Shown here in pieces: positions 8,556 to 14,510 of a DNA stretch of 14,589 nt. This DNA comes from Betaproteobacteria bacterium RIFCSPLOWO2_02_FULL_62_17 (lineage in GTDB: Bacteria; Pseudomonadota; Gammaproteobacteria; Burkholderiales; SG8-39): the NCBI GenBank assembly GCA_001770355.1, contig MEQV01000249.1:1-14589 (forward strand), written 5' to 3'. The notes beneath the pieces were generated by a model. The model made no database searches. It was not told the DNA's origin and saw only the letters and a program-made list of their open reading frames with translations. The translations under genes and the position numbers were made by a program. Each line of letters begins with the position of its first letter. Position 1 is the stretch's first letter.

Positions 8556-9536
8556 ATGACAGAATCAGCAGCAAGTCCCATTCAAAAGATCGAGACACGG
8601 CTTCACGCCATCACCTGGGAAGCCCAAGGGATACACAGTTTCGAATTGCGCAGGGCCGATGGTGGTGCGCTCCCGGCCTTTGCCGCCGGCTCGCATATCG
8701 ATCTGTACCTCGGCAACGGCATGGTGCGCAGCTACTCGCTGGTGAATCCGCAGGGAGAAACGCACCGCTATGTGGTGGGCATCAATCGCGACGTCGCCAG
8801 CCGCGGCGGTTCGCGCTACGTGCACGACAACGTGAAGGTCGGCGACAAACTCACCATCAGCGCGCCGCGCAACAATTTTCCATTGGCTGAGGACGCGCCG
8901 CACAGCGTATTCATCGCCGGGGGCATCGGCATCACGCCGATGTATTGCATGATGCAACGCATGGCCGAGTTGCGCGCGTCCTGGCAACTTTTCTACTCGG
9001 CGCGCACGCCCCTCCATGCGGCTTATCGCGGCGGTATCGAAGCGCTCGGCAGATCGAGCGGCCAGCAGGTGGTATTCAACTACGACCAGGTGCCCGGCGG
9101 CAAAATGCTCGATCTGAAATCGATAGTCGCCGGAGTGGCGCCCACCGCCCATCTTTATTGCTGCGGGCCGCTGCCGATGCTCGCCGCCTTCGAGGAGGCC
9201 TGCCAGGGTCGCGCCGAGGGAACCGTGCACGTCGAATATTTTTCCGCGCGCGAAGAAGCGGCCACGGGAGGGGGCTTCAACGTGGTGATGTCGCGCTCGG
9301 GCAAGACGGTGTTCGTTCCCGAAGGCAAGACCATCCTGGATGCGCTGCTGGACGCCGGCGAAAACGCGCCGTATTCCTGCATGGAAGGCGTTTGCGGCAC
9401 CTGCGAGACCAAGGTTATCAGCGGCACGCCCGACCACCGCGACATGATCCTCACCGAATCCGAGCGCAAGGCCGGCAAGACCATGATGATTTGCTGCTCG
9501 GGGTCGAAGTCGGGGGAGTTGGTGCTGGATTTATAA
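8556..9536 (+). CDS. Oxygenase reductase, FMN/NAD(P)H plus C-terminal [2Fe-2S] ferredoxin (class IA)
   Basis: This 326-residue reductase passes electrons from NAD(P)H through a flavin and a plant-type iron-sulfur cluster to the Rieske oxygenase. Domains in order: flavin-binding barrel with RSYSLV (58-63), nucleotide-binding domain with AGGIGITP (121-128) and YCCGP (201-205), and a ferredoxin domain with C275, C280, C283 (CMEGVCGTC) and C313. This layout and length match phthalate dioxygenase reductase and VanB. The start at 8556 (MTESAASP) lies 13 bases after the oxygenase stop; a longer reading from 8499 would overlap the oxygenase by 44 bases and adds no conserved residues. It is the last gene of the transporter-oxygenase run; the next coding trace is a broken regulator. 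Confidence 0.94.
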   Translation: MTESAASPIQKIETRLHAITWEAQGIHSFELRRADGGALPAFAAGSHIDLYLGNGMVRSYSLVNPQGETHRYVVGINRDVASRGGSRYVHDNVKVGDKLTISAPRNNFPLAEDAPHSVFIAGGIGITPMYCMMQRMAELRASWQLFYSARTPLHAAYRGGIEALGRSSGQQVVFNYDQVPGGKMLDLKSIVAGVAPTAHLYCCGPLPMLAAFEEACQGRAEGTVHVEYFSAREEAATGGGFNVVMSRSGKTVFVPEGKTILDALLDAGENAPYSCMEGVCGTCETKVISGTPDHRDMILTESERKAGKTMMICCSGSKSGELVLDL

Positions 9537-9611
9537 GGCACGACCGCGGTATTACGTCCGCTGACTTGACCAGTCAGGAGACGGCATTGGACAAGGTGAG
9601 CCTGTACGGCG

Positions 9612-9635
9612 CCAAGGCGCATTTCTCCGCCTTGG
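9612..9635 (+). other. Hairpin at the end of the oxygenase operon
   Basis: CCAAGGCG (9612-9619) and CGCCTTGG (9628-9635) form a perfect 8-bp stem with an 8-base loop, 75 bases past the reductase stop. There is no T-run after it, so it is not a standard intrinsic terminator. It sits exactly where recognisable response-regulator homology begins (about 9637) and may mark a breakpoint or an RNA 3' end. Confidence 0.35.
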
Positions 9636-9660
9636 TCGCGCCGGCGCCGCCGGTTACCTG

Positions 9661-10005
9661 TTGAAGGACGCCGACGCGGCCGAGCTCGAACGCGCCATCC
9701 GCGCCGTGGCGCGCGGCGAGCGCTATCTCACGCCGTCGGTCTCGCACCACGTGATCGAGCGTTTCATGCGCGCCGAACGCGGCGAGCCGGGCGCGCAGGC
9801 CGAGCCGCTCAGCCCGCGCCAGCGCGAAGTGCTGCAACTCGTCACCGAGGGGAGGAGCACGCGCGAGATCGCCGAACGCCCGCATCTTTCAGTCAAGACC
9901 GTCGAGACGCACCGCGCGCAATTGATGCAACGGCTGGAGATCTTCGATGTCGCCGGCCTCACCCGCTACGCCCTGCGCATCGGGCTGATCGACCCCGAGC
10001 GCTGA
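9661..10005 (+). pseudogene. Truncated NarL/LuxR-type response regulator (output domain only)
   Basis: The frame reads GAAGYLLKDADAAELERAI (from about 9643), which is the end of a receiver domain. A linker ARGERYLTPSVS follows, then a LuxR/GerE helix-turn-helix LSPRQREVLQLVTEG ... LSVKTVETHRAQLM, to a natural end at 10005. Intact NarL/FixJ regulators are about 205-220 residues; here the first ~100, including the phospho-accepting Asp and switch residues, are missing. The frame is open only back to 9565 and offers no ATG or GTG; only CTG 9658 or TTG 9661 could start it. Within the HTH, IAERPHLSVKT has Pro where most relatives have Leu, which could disturb the helix. I infer a 5'-deleted remnant; a free DNA-binding domain made from TTG cannot be excluded. 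Confidence 0.75.
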
Positions 10006-10195
10006 AAAATGCAAAAAAACAGCGATCGCGCAGATGCCGCGGCGAAAAACCGGCAGGCCGCGCCTATGCGCGCAACGTGGCGCGCCTTGCGGACCTGCGG
10101 CATGGTCGCGGAGCGTGGCGAACCGGCTGCGGCTGGAATGCACCCTCGGGCGCGCGGACGCCCCGGATAAGGGTCCTGAACCCTTGCTCATATGC

Positions 10196-10224
10196 TGGAC
10201 TTTCTCAAGAAAGTCTTATATATT
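10196..10224 (+). promoter_or_regulatory. Promoter with embedded palindromic operator for the XRE-nucleotidyltransferase pair
   Basis: TGGACT (10196-10201, -35-like, 4/6) and TATATT (10219-10224, -10-like, 5/6) are 17 bases apart. Between and overlapping them is a perfect 8+2+8 palindrome, GACTTTCTCAAGAAAGTC (10198-10215). An operator here would block RNA polymerase, the usual autorepression design for XRE antitoxins. The expected start of transcription, about seven bases after the -10, falls at or next to the ATG at 10232, and no Shine-Dalgarno is present, so the mRNA may be leaderless. Confidence 0.6.
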
Positions 10225-10231
10225 GGACTCC

Positions 10232-10711
10232 ATGAATCTGCAATCCATCGGCGAGTTGATCGCCCGGCGGCGGCGCGACAAGGGCCTGACGCTGCGCCAG
10301 CTCGCCGACGCGGCCGGGATCGGCCGCTCGACGCTGGCGGCGCTCGAGCGCGGCAGGACCGCAGAACTCGGCTTCGCCAAGATCGCGCGCCTCTGCGCAG
10401 CCGTCGACCTCGCGCTCGAGGCGCGGCCCGTGACACTGGAGGCGCCTCTCATGGCGCACCGCCACCTCACGGAAACGGCGGGGCGCGAACTGACCAAGGC
10501 GGCGATCGAGGACGTCATCCTGCGCGGCGGGTTCTCCGCCTGGCGCGCTCTGGTGCGCGCGATGCGGACCGACCGCACCGGCCGCATCGCCCGGCGCGCG
10601 CGCGAAGTTGCGGCGGCATTGGGCAAGCACGACGCCAGGGCGCGAGCGTTCGCCACGCTGCTCCCAAAGCTCCTGCGCGGACCGAACCGCGGGGAAGCCG
10701 CGAGTGGCTAG
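10232..10711 (+). CDS. XRE-family HTH regulator, probable antitoxin of a two-gene module
   Basis: This 159-residue protein has an N-terminal Cro/CI-type helix-turn-helix: IGELIARRRRDKGLTLRQLA (6-25), then AAGIGRSTLAALERG (27-41) and a closing helix FAKIARLCAAV (48-58). Residues 70-159 form a basic, mostly helical extension (GRELTKAAIEDVI, then FSAWRALVRAMR, then ARAFATLLPKLL) that I do not recognise as a named domain. It may bind or neutralise the partner enzyme. The start is ATG 10232, just after the palindromic promoter; the same frame is open back to 10034, but that part runs through the promoter. Its last 8 bases overlap the GTG start of the nucleotidyltransferase gene, so the two are cotranslated. 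Antitoxin function is inferred from partner and architecture. A plain regulator of the partner is the alternative. Confidence 0.82.
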   Translation: MNLQSIGELIARRRRDKGLTLRQLADAAGIGRSTLAALERGRTAELGFAKIARLCAAVDLALEARPVTLEAPLMAHRHLTETAGRELTKAAIEDVILRGGFSAWRALVRAMRTDRTGRIARRAREVAAALGKHDARARAFATLLPKLLRGPNRGEAASG

Positions 10712-11426
10712 AAAACCGGCGGTACCCGACTGGGAGACCCTGCTCGCGCAAGCGGCGATTCTGCAAACCGAGGTGCCGGGCGCCGTGCTCGTGGGCGGCA
10801 CGGCGGCGGCGCTGCATGCCGGCCATCGCATCTCGTTCGACCACGATCACGTAATCCGTGATCTGGGCCGGAATTACGGCGCCGCGATCGCCGCGCTGGA
10901 GTCCATCGCCGGCTGGCGCACGCAACGCCGCGTCAGGGGAAAACTGGTGCTTGGCGGCATCCACGGCATCGACGCCGGCTTGCGCAATCAACGCCGCTCG
11001 CAGCCGCTCGAGACGACGAGTATCAGCTTGAAGAATGGCGCCAAGCTCAGAATTCCAACCGTCGCAGAGATGCTGCGAATCAAGGCGTTCCTCGTCGTCG
11101 AACGCAATGCCACCCGCGATTACCTTGATGTCGCCGCGTTGTCGCATCACCTGGGCCTGCGGGACAGCACCAAGGCATTGGGCCGCATGAGCGATCTGTA
11201 CGCGCAGTTCGCCGGCGAGGGCGGCGACATGCTGGTCAGCCTCGCGGTCAAGCTGGCCAACCCAGACCCCTACGACCTCACCGAGGTGGACTTGAGCGAG
11301 TACAAGGGCATTATCGCCCCCTGGAACCACTGGCACGCCGTGCAGGCGCAATGCCGCGCGCTGGCGGTGGCGTTGCTAAAGGCAGCGCCGCCGGCGTCGC
11401 CGCCCGGCGCCGGAAAAAACTCCTGA
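10704..11426 (+). CDS. AbiEii/MenT-like nucleotidyltransferase, probable toxin
   Basis: This 240-residue protein belongs to the DNA polymerase-beta-like nucleotidyltransferase group that includes AbiEii toxins. The active-site signature reads VLVGGTAAALHAGHRISFDHDH (first part 28-41): GG at 31-32, then the metal-binding pair D46 and D48. A later helical motif, ERNATRDYLDVAAL (133-146), matches the conserved (K/R)D-x2-D segment of AbiEii-type proteins. Such enzymes transfer nucleotides to tRNA or other targets and arrest growth. The GTG start at 10704 is supported by GGGGAAG at 10691-10697 and by the 8-base overlap with the upstream gene. The usual AbiE partner is AbiEi; here it is an XRE protein. 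The last ~14 residues (Pro/Ala/Gly-rich) look like a tail. Family likely; toxicity and target not shown by sequence. Confidence 0.82.
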   Translation: MARKPAVPDWETLLAQAAILQTEVPGAVLVGGTAAALHAGHRISFDHDHVIRDLGRNYGAAIAALESIAGWRTQRRVRGKLVLGGIHGIDAGLRNQRRSQPLETTSISLKNGAKLRIPTVAEMLRIKAFLVVERNATRDYLDVAALSHHLGLRDSTKALGRMSDLYAQFAGEGGDMLVSLAVKLANPDPYDLTEVDLSEYKGIIAPWNHWHAVQAQCRALAVALLKAAPPASPPGAGKNS

Positions 11427-11630
11427 CCCTTTTTTCCCGATCACCTCGCGCACGGCATCGAGGAAATCCTTGTGGTGCTACGGCCTGGCAAGGTGGGCGC
11501 CGGCGGCGATCGAGTCGGCTTCGGGATGCGCGCTCGCGAAGGAAGTAATCGCGATCACCGGGATCGCCGCGGTCCGCGCAATCGACTTCGGCACGCGCGT
11601 CGCCGCGAGGTCGTCCATGCCGGGGTGTCA
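11427..11630 (-). pseudogene. Receiver (REC) domain relic, C-terminal half
   Basis: Read on the minus strand, the frame beginning at 11627 gives HPGMDDLAATRVPKS, then ARTAAIPVIAITSFAS, then ADSIAAGAHLARP, a stop (TAG 11478-11480), and HHKDFLDAVREVIGKK. This follows the order of a CheY-like receiver from the loop after the phospho-acceptor strand (MPGMDG) through beta-4 (PVIAITS) and beta-5/Lys region to the last helix. A TGA (11628-11630) replaces residues just before PGMDD, and the phospho-accepting Asp and everything upstream are gone. With two in-frame stops it cannot encode a working protein. It reads away from the EAL relic and ends at the stop of the nucleotidyltransferase gene, so the two are convergent. 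Confidence 0.7.
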
Positions 11631-11653
11631 GGCGCCGGCGGGATTTTCTCGCC

Positions 11654-12136
11654 GTGCCGGAAGCAGCCCTCAAACGCGGCGCGATGCCCCCCGGGATAGA
11701 TCTTGAGATCACCGAGAGCCTGATCATGGAGAATGTACAGGACAGCATCGAGAAATTGAAGAACGCGCGCGACCTCGGCGTGAGCATCGCCATCGACGAT
11801 TTTGGCACCGGCTATTCCTCGCTGGGCTACCTCGCAAAGCTGCCGGCGCAGACGCTCAAGATCGACCGCTCGTTCGTCATCACCATGCTGAACGACCCGG
11901 ACACCATGACACTCGTTTCAACCATCATTTCGTTGGCGCATTCGTTGCGGCTTAAGGTCGTCGCCGAAGGGGTGGACGCCGAAGACCAGGCGAAGATGCT
12001 GCGCCTGCTGCGCTGTGACGAGATGCAGGGCTACCTTTTCAGCCGCCCGCTGCCCTTCGAGCAGATGACAACCCTGCTGACACCCGCTTCGGGGTCAGGT
12101 CTTGTGTTGCCACATATACATCAAGGCAAGACCTGA
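11654..12136 (+). pseudogene. C-terminal half of an EAL cyclic-di-GMP phosphodiesterase
   Basis: The open frame encodes the second half of an EAL domain: IDLEITESLIMENV, AIDDFGTGYSSLGYLAKLP, LKIDRSFV, KVVAEGV and MQGYLFSRPLP. These keep the catalytic DD pair, the Lys of KID and the Glu of AEG. The first half, with the EAL/ExLxR motif and the Asn metal ligand, is missing, so the domain (normally about 240 residues) is reduced to about 140 and should not hydrolyse c-di-GMP. Homology begins abruptly at about 11655, next to the receiver relic. The native 3' end is also altered: the last ~15 codons run through a palindromic repeat, which supplies the stop TGA at 12134-12136. Non-catalytic binding is conceivable, but no good start or RBS is seen. 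Confidence 0.8.
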
Positions 12137-12140
12137 CCCC
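12091..12140. repeat. 50-bp palindromic repeat unit 1 (REP/BIME-like)
   Basis: GGGGTCAGGTCTTG (12091-12104) and CAAGACCTGACCCC (12127-12140) are perfect 14-bp inverted arms around a 22-base loop. The arm resembles dispersed palindromes that I recall from betaproteobacterial genomes, in places near REP-associated or IS200-like transposases; none is encoded here. It overlaps the 3' end of the EAL relic. Confidence 0.85.
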
Positions 12141-12156
12141 GATTCCTGCCCAACGA

Positions 12157-12206
12157 GGGGTCGGGTCTTGTATTGGCCCGTTTGCCTCGATGCACGACCT
12201 GGCCCC
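12157..12206. repeat. 50-bp palindromic repeat unit 2, diverged copy
   Basis: GGGGTCGGGTCTTG (12157-12170) and CACGACCTGGCCCC (12193-12206) differ from the arms of unit 1 by one and two bases. The loop is again 22 bases and agrees with the unit-1 loop at about 13 positions. The units are direct copies with a 66-base period and 16 bases between them, an arrangement like paired REP elements. A further half-arm GACCCC follows at 12215-12220. Confidence 0.75.
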
Positions 12207-12332
12207 GAGCGTTTGACCCCATGGCCCTTGCAGCCAATGGCGCGATTGGCGGTAGTATTCCCCGGCCGTTCCGTCAGTTTCCGGGGATTCATTTGCCTGG
12301 CTTTCGGTCGGTTCCGAACAGGGGAGGCAAAC
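12207..12332 (+). promoter_or_regulatory. Leader of the kinase-BON gene with two hairpins
   Basis: No gene is visible between repeat unit 2 and the ATG at 12333. Two hairpins can be drawn: GCCAAT/ATTGGC (12233-12250, 6-base loop) and TCCCCGG/CCGGGGA (12259-12287, 15-base loop). The second is about 45 bases before the ATG and could be the leader of the gene or the remains of an upstream terminator; no T-run follows. No convincing promoter elements are seen. Confidence 0.3.
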
Positions 12333-13157
12333 ATGGCATTGATCGCAATGACGCGCGAGATGGGATCGCTGGGAATGGATGTGGCGCGCATCCTGGAATC
12401 CGAGCTGCGCGTGCCGCTGGTATATCACGAGATCATCGAGAACCTCGCCGACAAAATGCGACTGCGAAAAAGCCACGTGATCCGGCTGCTCGACGGCAAG
12501 GCGAACCTGTTCGAGAAACTGACCGCCGACAAGACCAGCCTGTCCATTTTCACCGCCGGAGAGATCCTGGAGACCGCCTGCAAGGGCGCGATACTGCGCG
12601 GCTGGGGCGCGGCGCACCTCCTGCGGCCGGTCGCCCATTCCATCCGGGTGCGGATATGCGCGCCCTTCGAGTTGCGCGTGGAGCGCATGATGCAGCGGCT
12701 GCAAAGCACCGACCGCGATGCCGTGGCCGCGGAGATCCGCATCAACGACGAGGCGCAAAGCGCCATCGCCAAACGGCATTTCGGCGTGGACTGGATGCAG
12801 CCGGAGAACTACGAACTGACCCTGAACACCGAGCGCATGAGCGTGGCGCAATGCGCCGACGAGGTGCTGTGGCTCGCGCGCGACCCGCACTTTCGCGAAA
12901 CTGAAGGCTCGCGCCAGGTGCTCTCCGATATCACCCTGCAGGCCAAGGTTGTCGCGGCACTGCGCGCCGATGCCGCGACGCGCGCCCTGGAATTTCCGGT
13001 GGAAGTGAAGTTGGGCCGCGTCACCCTGCTGGGCATGGTCGCCAATCCGGCAGAGCGCGCCAATGCCGGGCGCGTGGCGGCAAGCGTGCCGGGCGCTGTT
13101 TCGGTGGACAATCAATTGCGCGCGATCTCGGATATTGGCCGGCCGGTGCGTGAATAG
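12333..13157 (+). CDS. Cytidylate-kinase-like protein fused to a BON domain
   Basis: This 274-residue protein begins with a region like the cytidylate-kinase-2 family: ALIAMTREMGSLGMDVARIL (2-21) in the nucleotide-loop position, HEIIENLADK (32-41), GAILRGWGAAHLLRP (85-99), RICAPFELRVERM (107-119) and the late motif HFGVDWMQPENYELTLNTERM (begins 149). Residues about 198-266 form a BON domain (VTLLGMVANPAERANAG, then VPGAVSVDNQL), a fold that binds phospholipid or other surfaces and is usually in the periplasm or envelope. No signal peptide is present, so the fusion should be cytosolic. The loop reads GSLGMD where relatives have GSGG, and the GRG of the family is changed to RGWG, so kinase activity is doubtful. 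The start is fixed by GGGGAGG at 12321-12327, five bases before the ATG; the open frame continues upstream to 12102 through the repeats. Function unknown. Confidence 0.85.
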   Translation: MALIAMTREMGSLGMDVARILESELRVPLVYHEIIENLADKMRLRKSHVIRLLDGKANLFEKLTADKTSLSIFTAGEILETACKGAILRGWGAAHLLRPVAHSIRVRICAPFELRVERMMQRLQSTDRDAVAAEIRINDEAQSAIAKRHFGVDWMQPENYELTLNTERMSVAQCADEVLWLARDPHFRETEGSRQVLSDITLQAKVVAALRADAATRALEFPVEVKLGRVTLLGMVANPAERANAGRVAASVPGAVSVDNQLRAISDIGRPVRE

Positions 13158-13229
13158 CGCCCCTATTGCCATCGCTTTGTGCCGGGGGCAAGCCTGAATT
13201 TCAATGAATTGGATCGGCGTAACGATTAT

Positions 13230-13298
13230 TTGACTGTGGTTTCAAGGTAATTTTCATCTCAAAACGGAATATATTTCAGTCATTGCGAGGATCAGGGT
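13230..13298 (+). promoter_or_regulatory. AT-rich promoter region of the MetE-like gene
   Basis: The 141-base gap before the methyltransferase gene is clearly more AT-rich than its surroundings from about 13200. It holds TTGACT (13230-13235) and TATATT (13270-13275), but these are not at promoter spacing from each other; the TATATT has no good -35 at 17 bases. An A/G-rich AGGATCAGGG just before ATG 13299 serves as ribosome binding site. The gene probably has its own promoter. Confidence 0.35.
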
Positions 13299-14480
13299 AT
13301 GAAACGCAGCACCGACCGCATCCGCACCACGCATACCGGCAGCCTGCCGCGGCCGCCGGAGATTCTCGATACCCTGCGCCTGAAGGAGGCGGGCAAGCCT
13401 TACGACCAAAGGGCCTTTGAAGCGGCGCTGACGCGCTGCGTGGCCGAAAGCGTGCTGCGGCAAAAGCAATGCGGCATCGATGTGGTGAGCGACGGCGAAT
13501 GCAGCAAGCCCAGTTTCCTTGGCTACATCGGCGAGCGGCTCGCGGGTTTCGAGGCGCGCATTCCGCCGGGCGGCATTCCGGTGCCCACCGGGCCGATCGG
13601 CACCACCGGACGCGATGCCGAGATGTTTCCCGATTTTTACAAGTATGTGCTCGAGCACAATCCGTTCGAGAACGCCGTGCGCCTGCCGCCGCTCGCATGC
13701 GTCGGCCCGATCAGTTATGTCGGCCACGACAAGATCCGCCGCGACATCGCCAACCTCAAGGCGGGCATTGCGGCCGCCGGCGCCGACGAGGGCTTCGTGC
13801 CGTCCTCGGCGCCGTTCACCCTGATTCCCAACGAGCATTACGGTTCGAACGAGGAGTACCTGGAGGCCTACGGCGAGGCGGTGCGCGAAGAGTACAAAAT
13901 CATCCTCGAAGCGAATCTCCTGGTGCAGATCGATTTCCCGCACCTGGTGAGTTCCTGGGACGCCAAAAAAGGCATGAGCCTCGCCGACTATCGCAAGTGG
14001 GCAGAGGGCCGGGTCGAGCACCTCAATCACGCATTGCGCGGCCTGCCGGAGGATCGCATCCGCTTCCATACCTGCTACGGCGTCAATTTCGGCCCGCGGG
14101 TGAGCGACCTGCAACTGCAGGACGTGATCGATATTTTTTTTCGCATCAAGGCGCAGTCCTACTCTTTCGAAGCGGCCAATCCGCGCCACGAGCATGAGTG
14201 GCGCGTGCCGCAGAAAGTAAAAATCCCCGATGGCAAGATTCTGATTCCCGGCGTGGTGACGCACTCCAACGCCATGATCGAGCACCCCGAAGTGGTGGCC
14301 GACCATATCGAGCGCTGGGCGCGCGCGGCAGGACGCGAGAATATCCTGGTGGGCAACGACTGCGGTTTTGCCTCCGTGGCGGGCAACACCGAGATCCCGA
14401 TGACGGTGGCCTGGGCGAAACTGCAGGCATTGGGCGACGGGGCGCGCATCGCGTCGAAACGACTATGGGACGGCGCCTGA
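13299..14480 (+). CDS. MetE-like (cobalamin-independent methionine synthase family) single-barrel methyltransferase
   Basis: This 393-residue protein corresponds to the C-terminal, catalytic TIM barrel of MetE. It starts with THTGSLPRP (11-19), the barrel's typical first strand, and includes VVSDGECSKP (62-71). The zinc site is complete: H257 and C259 (HTCYG), E291 (SFEAANPR) and C355 (GNDCGF), which in MetE hold the metal that activates a thiol. Full MetE is about 750 residues with a duplicated N-terminal barrel; that half is absent, so the protein belongs to the short family that includes archaeal-type methionine synthases and epoxyalkane:coenzyme M transferase. The thiol substrate and methyl or alkyl donor cannot be told from sequence. 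It begins 141 bases after the kinase-BON gene. The strongly open frame opposite (13254-14306) is a shadow. Confidence 0.9.
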   Translation: MKRSTDRIRTTHTGSLPRPPEILDTLRLKEAGKPYDQRAFEAALTRCVAESVLRQKQCGIDVVSDGECSKPSFLGYIGERLAGFEARIPPGGIPVPTGPIGTTGRDAEMFPDFYKYVLEHNPFENAVRLPPLACVGPISYVGHDKIRRDIANLKAGIAAAGADEGFVPSSAPFTLIPNEHYGSNEEYLEAYGEAVREEYKIILEANLLVQIDFPHLVSSWDAKKGMSLADYRKWAEGRVEHLNHALRGLPEDRIRFHTCYGVNFGPRVSDLQLQDVIDIFFRIKAQSYSFEAANPRHEHEWRVPQKVKIPDGKILIPGVVTHSNAMIEHPEVVADHIERWARAAGRENILVGNDCGFASVAGNTEIPMTVAWAKLQALGDGARIASKRLWDGA

Positions 14481-14490
14481 CAGGTGCCGG

Positions 14491-14510
14491 CGCGGATGCC
14501 AAGATCCGCG
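14491..14510 (+). other. Hairpin after the MetE-like gene
   Basis: CGCGGAT and ATCCGCG form a 7-bp stem with a 6-base loop, starting 11 bases past the methyltransferase stop. There is no T-run, so an intrinsic terminator is not supported. The rest of the window (14511-14589) shows only a 37-codon reading frame that I cannot support. Confidence 0.25.

Noticed and set aside
9612..9635. Intrinsic terminator for the oxygenase operon
   Set aside because: The stem is good but no T-run follows.
12091..12206. CRISPR-like array
   Set aside because: Only two units, each an inverted repeat with a partly conserved loop, and no cas genes; a REP-type pair fits better.
12039..13172. 377-codon minus frame opposite the kinase-BON gene
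   Set aside because: It runs through both palindromic repeats and has no family features; the plus gene has a strong ribosome binding site.
13254..14306. 350-codon minus frame opposite the MetE-like gene
   Set aside because: Shadow of a strongly coding frame with an intact zinc site.
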